From NCBI GenBank assembly GCA_030537465.1, contig JAUNMP010000013.1, positions 1-45,456 on the forward strand: a DNA stretch of 45,456 bases. Reading direction: 5' to 3'. A program made the translations under genes and the position numbers. The DNA comes from a bacterium. Lineage in GTDB: Bacteria > Verrucomicrobiota > Kiritimatiellia > RFP12 > UBA1067. Positions 15,685-24,085 of the stretch are shown piece after piece (position 1 is the first letter of the stretch; each line of letters opens with the position of its first letter). Under the pieces are notes generated by a model. It made no database searches. It was not told the origin of the DNA and saw only the letters and a list, made by a program, of their open reading frames with translations.

Positions 15685-16968
15685 TCAACCCTGGAACTTC
15701 TCGCGGTTGATCCACAGACCCAGCGCGGGATTGGGGATGAAGTAGATCTCCTCGCCGTCGACGACATTGTAGCCATACTTCAGCTTCGCGGGATCGTATT
15801 TCGCAGCCATCTCGTCGTAGTCGGCGGCCTTGAAGCCCACGCCTTCAACCTCCTCCTTCGTGATGTTCTTCACGCAGTAGGTGATCGAGAAGCGGCCGTC
15901 GGAGGAACCGTGGATCAGATGCGCGGCCGCGCCCATGTTCGCGCGCAGATCCTCGCTCTCGGGCTGGTTGAAGACCTCGAGCGTGTGGAGGCGGCCCTTG
16001 TAGCCGTACTTGCGGATGAGGCCGTCGACCGCCTTGTCCTCGCCAAACTGGTGAACGCCCGGCGCGAGGACGATGAGCTCGCCACCATCGGCCATCGCCA
16101 TGCGCGTACGGTAGACGGACTTGTTGCCGAGCCAGGTGGAGGTGAATTCGGACGGATCCAGGTACACCACGCACTTCTTGATGCCGTGCTCGACATAGTC
16201 GATGTTCTTCACCTGGGCGAGCTTAACCGCCTCCGTGAGGCAGTTACGGCCCTCGCCGATGAAGAGCCCGTGGGAATGAATCTTGCCGCCAGGCGCCGTG
16301 TTCACCGTGAGCACCCAGAGAATCGGACGCTGCGCGACGAAATGCTCGAACGCGTAGTCGAAGAGCTGACGCACGGGCGTGTGGTCGCGCCCCATCGCCT
16401 TCTCCATGCCGCACACGGCGCCGATCATGTGGGACTTGTTGATCATGTCGCTGCCGCCCACGCCCACGAAAAGGTTCTTCGCATGGTTGGCCATGCCGAT
16501 CACCTCGTGGGGGACGACCTGTCCGGGCGAAATGATGAGATCGTAGGTCTCATCCATGATACGGCGGTTGACCTCCACGGAAACGGGCTCCTTCCAGAGT
16601 CCGTCGGAGATCTTCGTCACCGCCTCCGCGGGCACCTCGCCCAGCTTGACGACATCCGTGCGCCAGCCATGCACGATCATCTTGTCGTAAGGGATGTCGG
16701 GGAACATGATTTTCCACTGCGACTCGCTCACAGGCACGTGCGTGCCGAGGGCCGGCATCACATCCACCTGGATGCCCCGCGCGGTCAGCAGCTTCCAGTA
16801 CACGCAGGTGATGAAGCCGGCATTGGAGTGGTAGCGCGTGAAGTCCGGCGGAATGATCAGCACCTTCTTGTTGGTGAAAGTGCGCCCTTCAAGGGACTGA
16901 GCAAGCGCGGAAGCGATCTCGTCGTTGGAAAGTCCAGCGTCGGTGGTGGCAGTTTTGAAGATGTCCAT
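15685..16968 (-). CDS. LarA-family nickel-pincer hydroxyacid racemase/epimerase
   Basis: LarA-type enzymes racemise or epimerise alpha-hydroxyacids with the nickel-pincer nucleotide cofactor; known members act on lactate, malate, phenyllactate and D-gluconate/D-mannonate. The 427 residues hold the key positions with the spacing of lactate racemase. H77 is in GTHVP. H154 is in VPHEV. K164, the covalent pincer lysine, lies exactly 10 residues after H154, and H180, the nickel ligand, exactly 26 after. The locus makes mannonate, so a mannonate/gluconate 2-epimerase role is inferred. The ATG at 16968 follows a 7-bp repeat array and has no clear ribosome site; a TTG four codons upstream is possible. 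The lar cofactor genes are not in the window. Confidence 0.85.
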   Translation of the reverse strand: MDIFKTATTDAGLSNDEIASALAQSLEGRTFTNKKVLIIPPDFTRYHSNAGFITCVYWKLLTARGIQVDVMPALGTHVPVSESQWKIMFPDIPYDKMIVHGWRTDVVKLGEVPAEAVTKISDGLWKEPVSVEVNRRIMDETYDLIISPGQVVPHEVIGMANHAKNLFVGVGGSDMINKSHMIGAVCGMEKAMGRDHTPVRQLFDYAFEHFVAQRPILWVLTVNTAPGGKIHSHGLFIGEGRNCLTEAVKLAQVKNIDYVEHGIKKCVVYLDPSEFTSTWLGNKSVYRTRMAMADGGELIVLAPGVHQFGEDKAVDGLIRKYGYKGRLHTLEVFNQPESEDLRANMGAAAHLIHGSSDGRFSITYCVKNITKEEVEGVGFKAADYDEMAAKYDPAKLKYGYNVVDGEEIYFIPNPALGLWINREKFQG

Positions 16969-16972
16969 AGGT

Positions 16973-17014
16973 AAGTTCAAAGTTTAAGGTTCAAAGTTTC
17001 AGGTTCAAGGTTGA
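16973..17014 (+). repeat. 7-bp degenerate tandem repeat (locus B)
   Basis: Six plus-strand units in perfect phase: AAGTTCA, AAGTTTA, AGGTTCA, AAGTTTC, AGGTTCA, AGGTTGA. They fill most of the gap between the lipoprotein stop at 17025 and the LarA-family start at 16968. The orientation is opposite to loci A and C. Confidence 0.85.
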
Positions 17015-17024
17015 ATGATTGAAA

Positions 17025-18167
17025 TCATTTTCCGGGGAAGAGGGAGTGGATGGCCTTGACCACGCCTTCGCGGGGTTCACAGGCAATGCCGCCCTCCGGC
17101 AGAGCCTTAACGCCGGAACCATAGGCGATGACCTTGCCGCCACGGGCGGCGAAGGCCTTGACGGCCTTGGCGATGGTCTTGTCGCTCTTCGCGACGTCGC
17201 TGGTGACGACGAGCACGTCAATGTTGTCCATGCGACGCATGAAGATGCCGTCCTTGTCGATGAGAACAAGGTCGAAGTCCTGCTCACGGGCGAGCGCGAG
17301 GGCGGTCTCAGCCGTTGTGACACCGCTGATGCCCTTCGCGAGGAATCCGACGGAGATCGCCCGCGGCTTGCGGAAACGGGCGGGGAACTCGACATCGCTC
17401 CCCGTCACGTACTTGAACGCGGCCTTGATGATGTAAAGGGTGCTGTCCCAGTACTCCGGATGCGCCGACGTGACGAACACGCGCCCCTTGCCATAGGTGC
17501 CGCCGACGATCGCCGCGGCGCCATACATGGACTTCTTCTTGTTCAGCGCCCCCTTGAAAGTCGCCTCGGCGTCGAAGGTGCCCCAGAGCTCGAAGTTCGC
17601 GCCCTCGACCCTGTTCGTGGTGGGCCACATGAAGGGACCACCATGGTAGCGCATCACAACCGTCTTGTTCGTGATGTTCAGCGCGGACCGTCCCGCATCT
17701 GTCAGCTTGAAGCGAGGGAAGAGAAGGTCGGGCTCGGAGCCCCGGGTGTTCCACGGAATGACATTCGCACGCTTCTTGGGTCCGTCCATGAGCAGGCAGC
17801 AGCCAGCACATGTACCGATGTAGCCGCCACCCTTGCGGATGAAGTCCTTCATCTTCGCGACGCCGTTCGTGCCAAGGCTCTCAAACTCGGCCATGCTGTT
17901 GCCGCCGGGCATCACGAGCACGTCGAGGCCATCAAGACCGCCCGCGCGCACGGACGCGCCGTCGAGGAGCTTCAGCTGCATGTCGGGCGACTCTTCGACA
18001 AGGCGGAACCACTCCACCGCGCCGATGCCACCCGGACCTCTGTCGGCGTACACGCCGACCTTGAGCGTCGCCTCGCGCGGCGTCGCATGCGTGGTGGCAT
18101 CGACCTTCGTCGTCGAACAGCCGCAGAAAACGGCGACGACGAGAGCAAATCCAAGAACCCGCTTCAT
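17025..18167 (-). CDS. Lipoprotein with glutamine-amidotransferase-like (BPL_N-type) domain
   Basis: A 380-residue protein with a lipoprotein signal (MKRVLGFALVVAVFCGC, acylated Cys17 predicted). The first half has the class-I amidotransferase-like fold seen in BPL_N proteins: KVGVYADRG, LVMPGGNS, and the nucleophile-elbow cysteine in GGGYIGTCAGCC, then a later histidine in SAHPEYW. The second half (about 270-375) looks like another Rossmann-like domain (DVLVVTSD, GGKVIAYGSG). The reaction is unknown. The ATG at 18167 has an ideal AAGGAGATAG site, 10 bases behind the HAD gene; the open frame further upstream is out of the gene. It lies in the gnd operon. Confidence 0.7.
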   Translation of the reverse strand: MKRVLGFALVVAVFCGCSTTKVDATTHATPREATLKVGVYADRGPGGIGAVEWFRLVEESPDMQLKLLDGASVRAGGLDGLDVLVMPGGNSMAEFESLGTNGVAKMKDFIRKGGGYIGTCAGCCLLMDGPKKRANVIPWNTRGSEPDLLFPRFKLTDAGRSALNITNKTVVMRYHGGPFMWPTTNRVEGANFELWGTFDAEATFKGALNKKKSMYGAAAIVGGTYGKGRVFVTSAHPEYWDSTLYIIKAAFKYVTGSDVEFPARFRKPRAISVGFLAKGISGVTTAETALALAREQDFDLVLIDKDGIFMRRMDNIDVLVVTSDVAKSDKTIAKAVKAFAARGGKVIAYGSGVKALPEGGIACEPREGVVKAIHSLFPGK

Positions 18168-18177
18168 TCCTATCTCC

Positions 18178-19026
18178 TTAAGCCAGACCAAAATGTTCAA
18201 GTGCCTTGGCCACGCCGTCCTCGTCGTTCGAGCATGACACGTAGTCCGCGGCGGCAAGAACCTCGGGAGCCGCATTGGCCATCGCGACGCCAACACCGGC
18301 CGCCTCGATCATCGTAAGGTCGTTCCCGCCATCACCGAAGGAGATGCAGTTCGCAAGCGTCAGACCGAGCGATTCCGCAAACCGGCCGAGCGCGACGCCC
18401 TTGTGCGCCGTCTTCAGGTTGATTTCGATGTTGTTCCACGTCGAAGATGTGGCCTTGAGTTGGGGGAAGCGGGAGACGAGTTCCGTTTCGACCGCGTGAA
18501 GAGCCTTGGTCTCGGGATCATCCAGCCGCGAGAAGAGCATGATCTTCTGCACATCGCCGTCGTCGCGTGTGGACTCGAGATGTGCCTTCAGCTCGGGAAC
18601 GCCCCTGCGGAAGTCGGCAATCATCTTCACGTAGTGCTCGTTCGTGGCGTAGTCCGTGGACTTGTCCTTGAACGCCTGCGTCATCCAGCCCCAGTTATTG
18701 CGGTAGCAGTCGTAGATGACATCGTGGTCATCCAAGAGTCGCATCACCTCAAGCGCCGTGTCGAGGGGAATCTCCTCACGTACGAGGGCGGTGTCGGTCT
18801 CGCGGTCATAGACCTGCGCGCCGTTGATCGTGATCGCATAGCGCACGAACGGGAGGTCGCGGATGCAGGCGGGCATCATGCCGAAGAAGCGCCCCGTGGT
18901 CGGAACCACCAGGGCGCCCTTCTCGGCCGCGCGCGCCAGCGCGGCGCGGTTGACGGACGAGAGCCGCTTCTGGGAGTCCAGAAGCGTCCCGTCTAGGTCA
19001 AGTGCGATGATCTTGAGATCAGGCAT
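18178..19026 (-). CDS. Cof-type HAD-IIB sugar phosphatase
   Basis: A 282-residue cytoplasmic haloacid dehalogenase-type phosphatase. Motif I is ALDLDGTLL with nucleophile D10 and D12, motif II is PTTGR, the motif III lysine lies in LKTAHKGVAL, and motif IV is FGDGGNDLTMIEAAGVGVAM. A C2-type cap fills the middle, as in Cof proteins that dephosphorylate sugar phosphates or nucleotides. Its ATG overlaps the gnd stop by 8 bases, so translation is probably coupled. The substrate is not visible; a sugar-acid phosphate would fit the operon. Confidence 0.88.
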   Translation of the reverse strand: MPDLKIIALDLDGTLLDSQKRLSSVNRAALARAAEKGALVVPTTGRFFGMMPACIRDLPFVRYAITINGAQVYDRETDTALVREEIPLDTALEVMRLLDDHDVIYDCYRNNWGWMTQAFKDKSTDYATNEHYVKMIADFRRGVPELKAHLESTRDDGDVQKIMLFSRLDDPETKALHAVETELVSRFPQLKATSSTWNNIEINLKTAHKGVALGRFAESLGLTLANCISFGDGGNDLTMIEAAGVGVAMANAAPEVLAAADYVSCSNDEDGVAKALEHFGLA

Positions 19027-20470
19027 TGTACGTCGCCGCAGACGTGCTGCCGCCGTGGCCGGTCCAGTTCGTGTGGAAGAACTCGCCGCGCGGCTTGTCC
19101 AGGCGCTCGTAGGTGTGGGCGCCGAAGTAGTCGCGCTGGGCCTGCAACAGGTTCGCCGGGAGGCGCTCCGTGGTGTAGCCGTCGAAGTAGCTGAGCGCGC
19201 TCGTCATCGTCGGCGCGGGGATGCCGTACTGGAGCGCCGCGGCCGCGACCTGGCGCCACGCCGGGACGAGCTTCTCGATCGTCGCCTTGAAGTACGGGTC
19301 GAGGAGCAGGTTCGACAGCTGCGGGTTGTTGTCGTAGGCCTCCTTGATCTTGCCGAGGAAGACAGAGCGGATGATGCAGCCACCGCGCCACATGAGCGCG
19401 ATGCCGCCGTAGTTGAGATTCCAGTTGTAGGTCTTCGCGGCCGTGCGCATGAGCGTGTAGCCCTGCGCGTAGGAGATGATCTTGGAGGCGTAGAGGGCCT
19501 GGCGGATCGCCTCGATGAAGGCGGCCTTGTCGCCCTTGAACTCCGGCTTCGGACGCGCATAGGCCTTGGCGGCCTCGACGCGGTCGTTCTTCATTGCGGA
19601 GAGGCAACGCGCGAACACGGCCTCGCCGATGAGCGTGAGCGGCACGCCTTCGTCGAGGGCGGCGATGCCCGTCCACTTGCCCGTGCCCTTCTGGCCAGCC
19701 GTGTCGAGGATCTTCTCAACGATCGGGGAACCGTCCGTGTCCTTGAACGCGAGGATGTCGCGCGTGATCTCGATGAGGTACGAATCGAGCTCCGTGGTGT
19801 TCCACTTCTTGAAGACCTCGTGCATCTCGTCGTCGGACATGCCGAGCAGGTCGCGCATAAGCTGGTAGCTCTCGCAGATGAGCTGCATGTCGCCGTATTC
19901 GATGCCGTTGTGGACCATCTTGACAAAGTGGCCGGCACCGTTCTCGCCTACCCAGTCGCAGCAGGGGGTTCCGTCCTCGACCTTCGCGCAGATGCCCTGG
20001 AAGATGTCCTTCACGTACGGCCATGCGGCGGGCGAACCGCCCGGCATCATGGACGGCCCCTTGAGCGCGCCCTCTTCGCCGCCGGAGACGCCCGTGCCGA
20101 CATAGAGGAGGCCCTTGGACTCGACGTACTGCGTGCGGCGGATCGTGTCCGGGAAGTGGCTGTTGCCGCCATCGACGATGATGTCGCCGGGCTCAAGCAC
20201 CTTCAGAAGGTTCTCAATCATCCCGTCCACCGCGGCGCCGGCCTTGACCATCAGGAAGACCTTGCGGGGCTTCGCAAGATTCGCGGCCAGCTCCTCCAGC
20301 GAGTGGCAGCCGATGATGTTCTTGCCCTTGGCGCGGCCGTTCACGAAGGCGTCGACCTTTTCGACCGTGCGGTTGTAGCACGCCACGGTGAAACCCTTCG
20401 ACTCCATGTTCATGATGAGGTTCTCGCCCATCACGGCGAGACCGACGAGACCGATGTCAGCTTTCTGCAT
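19019..20470 (-). CDS. gnd: 6-phosphogluconate dehydrogenase, decarboxylating
   Basis: Oxidises 6-phosphogluconate to ribulose-5-phosphate and CO2 with NADP in the pentose phosphate pathway. The 483 residues have the cofactor motif GLAVMGENLIMNM (about 10-22), NRTVEK, GNSHFPDT, GTGVSGGEEGALKGP and the signature KMVHNGIEYGDMQLI with the catalytic lysine; TGKWT comes later. The length is typical. The ATG at 20470 has an AAAGGAAA site and a dedicated promoter at 20508-20536. It is the first gene of a run reaching to the GH115-like gene at 7490, which links it to sugar-acid catabolism. Confidence 0.96.
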   Translation of the reverse strand: MQKADIGLVGLAVMGENLIMNMESKGFTVACYNRTVEKVDAFVNGRAKGKNIIGCHSLEELAANLAKPRKVFLMVKAGAAVDGMIENLLKVLEPGDIIVDGGNSHFPDTIRRTQYVESKGLLYVGTGVSGGEEGALKGPSMMPGGSPAAWPYVKDIFQGICAKVEDGTPCCDWVGENGAGHFVKMVHNGIEYGDMQLICESYQLMRDLLGMSDDEMHEVFKKWNTTELDSYLIEITRDILAFKDTDGSPIVEKILDTAGQKGTGKWTGIAALDEGVPLTLIGEAVFARCLSAMKNDRVEAAKAYARPKPEFKGDKAAFIEAIRQALYASKIISYAQGYTLMRTAAKTYNWNLNYGGIALMWRGGCIIRSVFLGKIKEAYDNNPQLSNLLLDPYFKATIEKLVPAWRQVAAAALQYGIPAPTMTSALSYFDGYTTERLPANLLQAQRDYFGAHTYERLDKPRGEFFHTNWTGHGGSTSAATYNA

Positions 20471-20507
20471 GTCGTTTCCTTTCGGTGTTCTAAAATTGAC
20501 TTTTCGC

Positions 20508-20536
20508 ATTATAGCAAAATCATTGGATGCGGACAA
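20508..20536 (-). promoter_or_regulatory. Promoter of the gnd/uronate operon
   Basis: On the minus strand TTGTCC (20531-20536), a 17-base spacer and TATAAT (20508-20513) with a TGC extension (TTTTGCTATAAT) precede gnd by about 37 bases. The -35 lies inside the 3' end of the DUF4838 gene. Confidence 0.75.
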
Positions 20537-22814
20537 TCTCTACGCGGTCAATCCAAACGTCGGGTGCGGCGGCGTTCGGATCCCCCGCGTCGCCAAGACC
20601 GATCCAGAGCGTATCGCCCATTCTGGGCGACACGACACCAAGCGTGTACCAACGGTATTTTTCCACACCCATTTGGATATCGATGGCGTCGGGGTCAAAC
20701 GAATTGACCACACGCCGGAAGATCCGATTGTAGACGCCCGCCCGAAACGGCAGAACATCTCTTCCGCAGGGAGAGGCACGCACGCGAATGCGGGGGATGT
20801 AGAGCCCGTCGGCGTCCAGATCCAGCGACTGGAAATCGAGCCAGGCCGTACAGGCGCCGGCCTTCCCCGGCAGCAGAATCGCCTTCCCGTCGCGTGCCAG
20901 TGGATCCTCCACGTAGCGGAAGACCGTCGCCGGATAGGATCCCGTGAGGTGGGTTTCGTCCAGCGTCAGACGAAGTCTCCCGGGCTTCTCCGGCGTCTCC
21001 TTCGTCGCAAGGGCGCGGATGCGGGCCGTGAAGGCGGTGCGTCCCGCCAGATCATCGCAGAGGGAGAGTCCGTCGGGACGGTCCATGATCTCCACCAGAC
21101 GCCGCGCGGCATCCCGCTCTTCCAACCATTTCGCCAGATCAAGGTCTTTCCGGGAGAGCGATGGACGCGCCGCGCCGCGGAGCACACGCGTAAAATCGAC
21201 GGGGATGCGCGCCAAATGGGCATTCTCTGCATACTTCGTTCCCTTCACGCGCGCCTCGGCACGGGCAAGGATCGCCGAAGCCCGGGACAGTACCGCCTCA
21301 TCGAGCCCCGGACCGTAGACATTCGAAAAACAGCCCATTGGAAAGCGTTTCGTGTCGCGCGGAGCGTCCCTCAGAAGATTGAAGTATTCCCAGACATCGT
21401 CCGCAGCAGGTCCAAAGTGGTCTTTGAAGCAACGGTCGAGCAGCGCCTTCTCGTCCAGCCGCGGATTCCACATCCATTTCGCGAGCAGCCAGCAGCGGAT
21501 ATTGGACCAGACCTCGTTCGGCCCGCCGCCGTTGATCAACGTGAAGACCTGCCCTACGCCCTGCTGTTCAAAGAACTCAAGATTTCCCCGCAACGCGCCG
21601 TAGTTGGGCCAAATGTGGTGGTAGGCCCCGAAGTCCGAGGCGTAGTCCCACACGCTGAGCGGACAGCCCGACCGCCCCCAGACGCCGAAATCGTGCCGGA
21701 CGCGCCGGTTCTCGATCGCGCGGCTCTCGGGAATGGACTTCGAGAAGTCGCATTCGATCGTGCAGAGGCAGACCTGCACGTTGCGGCGTGGAACGATTCC
21801 CACGGGCGGACGCCGCGTGTAGGAGTAGGCCAGCGTCTGGATGAACACGTCTGGATAGGACTTCTCCACCACCTCGGCGATCCTGTTCACGAACGTGATC
21901 AACGTCCCCGCCCGGGACTTCGCCCGACGGTCCACTTCTGCGCAGGCGGGGCACTCGCACGCGTTCATCCAGTCGTTGGGCGAGACCCCGTAGTAGCGGA
22001 TGCCCTTCGGATAGGATTCCGCGATGCGCCGCATCACCTCCTCGGTGCAGATGCGCAGAACGTCGGGATTGGTCAGACAGAGCTGGGAATGGTTTCGGAG
22101 CCGGTGCCCGGCGACCAGCGAGAAGTATTCTGGATGCGTGTCAAACCACTTTTCCGGCGGCACGAGGCGGGCAAAGGTATGGCACTTCCCGAGAACTGGA
22201 TCGAAGCGGAAGCGCGTGCCGCCCAGCTTCTCGCCAAAGGATTCGAGATTGAGCTTGTTGCGGGCCGCAAAGTCGTCCGCCCGCCCGTGCCCGTTCCAGT
22301 TCTCCGAACGAAGTTCGAAGGTGGGGCGCTGTGTCTCGTCGAGATCGGCGGGAACGCTGAAGGCCTTGAGCTCGGGCACCACCTCGAATCGAAGCGAATA
22401 CCAGGCGCATCCGCCAAAGCGCTCAAGCAGTTCATAGACGCCGTAGAGGGGGCCGCGTCCCGAGCCGCCCAGCACGAGGACATGGGGCGGAACGGCCTTG
22501 AGACGAAATCCCTCGTCGCCAAGTGCAGCGACGGCATTCGTTGTCCCGAGAATTCCTGCGGAATACCGCGTCGCGCCCAGCAGGATGGCATGGTCGGGCA
22601 GGGGTTCGGCGTCCGTCGCCAAGGGCAACTCGACATTAGTCTGCCGCTTCAGGAAGCGCTGGAGTTCCTGAGCCGCATAACGTTCGCATGCAGAGGCGTC
22701 CGCACGCGTGACAATGGTGCAGGCGGGGGGATTCCCCCGCTCCGCCAGCACCACGGGCGGCGCCGCGGCGGCAACGGAGAACGCCGCCGCCAGGACGACC
22801 GCGAGCACCCTCAT
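20520..22814 (-). CDS. Secreted DUF4838 protein
   Basis: A 764-residue exported protein starting with the signal peptide MRVLAVVLAAAFSVAAAA. It has an N-terminal alpha/beta domain like those on GH67/GH20 enzymes (RYAAQELQRFLKRQ, PLYGVYELLERFGGCAWY) and the DUF4838 core with YYGVSPNDWMNACECPACAE. A beta-rich C-terminal part (about 600-764) resembles a carbohydrate-binding fold. DUF4838 proteins are thought to act on glycans, but no reaction is established. The start is fixed by an ATGA overlap with the upstream lysA-like stop. It is the last gene of the 33 to 20 kb operon. Confidence 0.82.
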   Translation of the reverse strand: MRVLAVVLAAAFSVAAAAPPVVLAERGNPPACTIVTRADASACERYAAQELQRFLKRQTNVELPLATDAEPLPDHAILLGATRYSAGILGTTNAVAALGDEGFRLKAVPPHVLVLGGSGRGPLYGVYELLERFGGCAWYSLRFEVVPELKAFSVPADLDETQRPTFELRSENWNGHGRADDFAARNKLNLESFGEKLGGTRFRFDPVLGKCHTFARLVPPEKWFDTHPEYFSLVAGHRLRNHSQLCLTNPDVLRICTEEVMRRIAESYPKGIRYYGVSPNDWMNACECPACAEVDRRAKSRAGTLITFVNRIAEVVEKSYPDVFIQTLAYSYTRRPPVGIVPRRNVQVCLCTIECDFSKSIPESRAIENRRVRHDFGVWGRSGCPLSVWDYASDFGAYHHIWPNYGALRGNLEFFEQQGVGQVFTLINGGGPNEVWSNIRCWLLAKWMWNPRLDEKALLDRCFKDHFGPAADDVWEYFNLLRDAPRDTKRFPMGCFSNVYGPGLDEAVLSRASAILARAEARVKGTKYAENAHLARIPVDFTRVLRGAARPSLSRKDLDLAKWLEERDAARRLVEIMDRPDGLSLCDDLAGRTAFTARIRALATKETPEKPGRLRLTLDETHLTGSYPATVFRYVEDPLARDGKAILLPGKAGACTAWLDFQSLDLDADGLYIPRIRVRASPCGRDVLPFRAGVYNRIFRRVVNSFDPDAIDIQMGVEKYRWYTLGVVSPRMGDTLWIGLGDAGDPNAAAPDVWIDRVEIVRIQ

Positions 22815-24085
22815 AGACCAGGGAAGTCGAGCGTCGCGAAGTAATCGTTCAGCGTCTCGGCACGACGGATCATTTTCACCGAACCGTCCTCGCGCAGGAG
22901 AAGCTCCGCGCTGCGGAGCTTGCCGTTGTACTGGAAGCCCATCGCGTAGCCGTGCGCGCCAGCATCGTGCAGCACGAGCAGGTCGCCGGGCTCGACAACG
23001 GGAATCTCGCGCTGAATCGCGAATTTGTCGTTGTTCTCGCAGAGCGAGCCCGTCACGTCGCACAGCATGAGCGGCACCTCGGCCTTCTCCGTGTAGGTCG
23101 TGCCGGCGGGGCCATACTTCGGCACGGAGACGTGGTGGTAGGAACCGTAGAGCGCGGGGCGCATGAGATTCGACATGCAGGAGTCGAGGCCCACATAGGT
23201 GCGATACGTCCGCTTGATGTGGCGCACACGCGAGACGAGGTAGCCGTAGGGCCCCGTGATGCAGCGACCACACTCCATGTAGAGCTTGAGATTGGGGTGG
23301 CCCTTCGCGAGCAGATTCGACTTGTAGGCGGCCTCAATGCCGGCTCCGATGACCTCCAGCGGCTGTGCAACCTGATCCGGCTTGTAGGGGATACCGATAC
23401 CGCCGCCGATGTTGATGAAGTCGAATGTGATGCCGACCTTCTTCGAGATATCCACAACAAGGTCGAAGAGCAACGTGGCCGTATCGATGATGTACTGCGG
23501 GTCAAGCTCGTTGGAAGCAACCATCGTGTGCAGGCCGAAACGCTTCACGCCCTTCGCCTTCATCTGCGCGTAGGCGTCATAGAGCTGTTCGGTGGTGAAG
23601 CCATACTTGGCTTCCTCGGGCTTGCCGATGATCGCGTTGCCGCCCTTGAGCGGACCGGGATTCCAGCGGCAGCACATCAGTTCGGGCAGGGAACCGCACG
23701 CGCGCTCGACCGCCGCGATGTGCGTGATGTCGTCGAGGTTGATGATCGCGCCCAGCTCCCTGGCCTTCTGGAACTCGCAGTCAGGTGTGTCGTTCGACGT
23801 GAACATGATGTCCTCGCCCACATTGCCGACGGCCTGGGCGAGCACGAGCTCGGCCATGGAGGAACAGTCGCTTCCGAAGCCCTCTTCCCGCAGAATCTGC
23901 ATAAGGTGGGGATTGGGCGCCGCCTTCACGGCGAAGTATTCATGGAAACCCTTGTTCCAGGCGAAGGCAGCCTTGAGCCGGCGTGCGTTTGCGCGGATGG
24001 CCTTCTCATCGTAGATGTGGAAGGGCGTGGGGTACTCGCGGGCAATCGCCTCGAGCTGGTCATTCGTAAACGGGAGTGTCTTCAT
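22811..24085 (-). CDS. lysA: Diaminopimelate decarboxylase-type PLP enzyme
   Basis: Fold-type III PLP decarboxylase; the family converts meso-diaminopimelate to lysine. The 424 residues have the PLP lysine K54 in YFAVKAAPNPH, the glycine loop NIGGGIGIPY, the phosphate-binding ECGRCITGP, the substrate cysteine in GSLCENND, and HDAGAHGYAMGFQYNG. These fit diaminopimelate decarboxylase, though the ECGR form and the operon context leave room for a related carboxy-amino-acid decarboxylase. The start overlaps the ferredoxin-DUF1893 stop (ATGA), and its own stop overlaps the DUF4838 start in the same way. Confidence 0.85.
   Translation of the reverse strand: MKTLPFTNDQLEAIAREYPTPFHIYDEKAIRANARRLKAAFAWNKGFHEYFAVKAAPNPHLMQILREEGFGSDCSSMAELVLAQAVGNVGEDIMFTSNDTPDCEFQKARELGAIINLDDITHIAAVERACGSLPELMCCRWNPGPLKGGNAIIGKPEEAKYGFTTEQLYDAYAQMKAKGVKRFGLHTMVASNELDPQYIIDTATLLFDLVVDISKKVGITFDFINIGGGIGIPYKPDQVAQPLEVIGAGIEAAYKSNLLAKGHPNLKLYMECGRCITGPYGYLVSRVRHIKRTYRTYVGLDSCMSNLMRPALYGSYHHVSVPKYGPAGTTYTEKAEVPLMLCDVTGSLCENNDKFAIQREIPVVEPGDLLVLHDAGAHGYAMGFQYNGKLRSAELLLREDGSVKMIRRAETLNDYFATLDFPGL

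Noticed and set aside
18168-18296. Longer N-terminus for the amidotransferase-like lipoprotein
   Set aside because: It would overlap the HAD gene and hide the lipoprotein signal; the ATG at 18167 has an ideal ribosome site.
20388-22844. An open frame of about 818 codons on the plus strand opposite the DUF4838 gene
   Set aside because: The composition is Arg/Gly/His-rich shadow sequence without any recognisable domain; the opposite strand encodes a signal peptide and the DUF4838 core.
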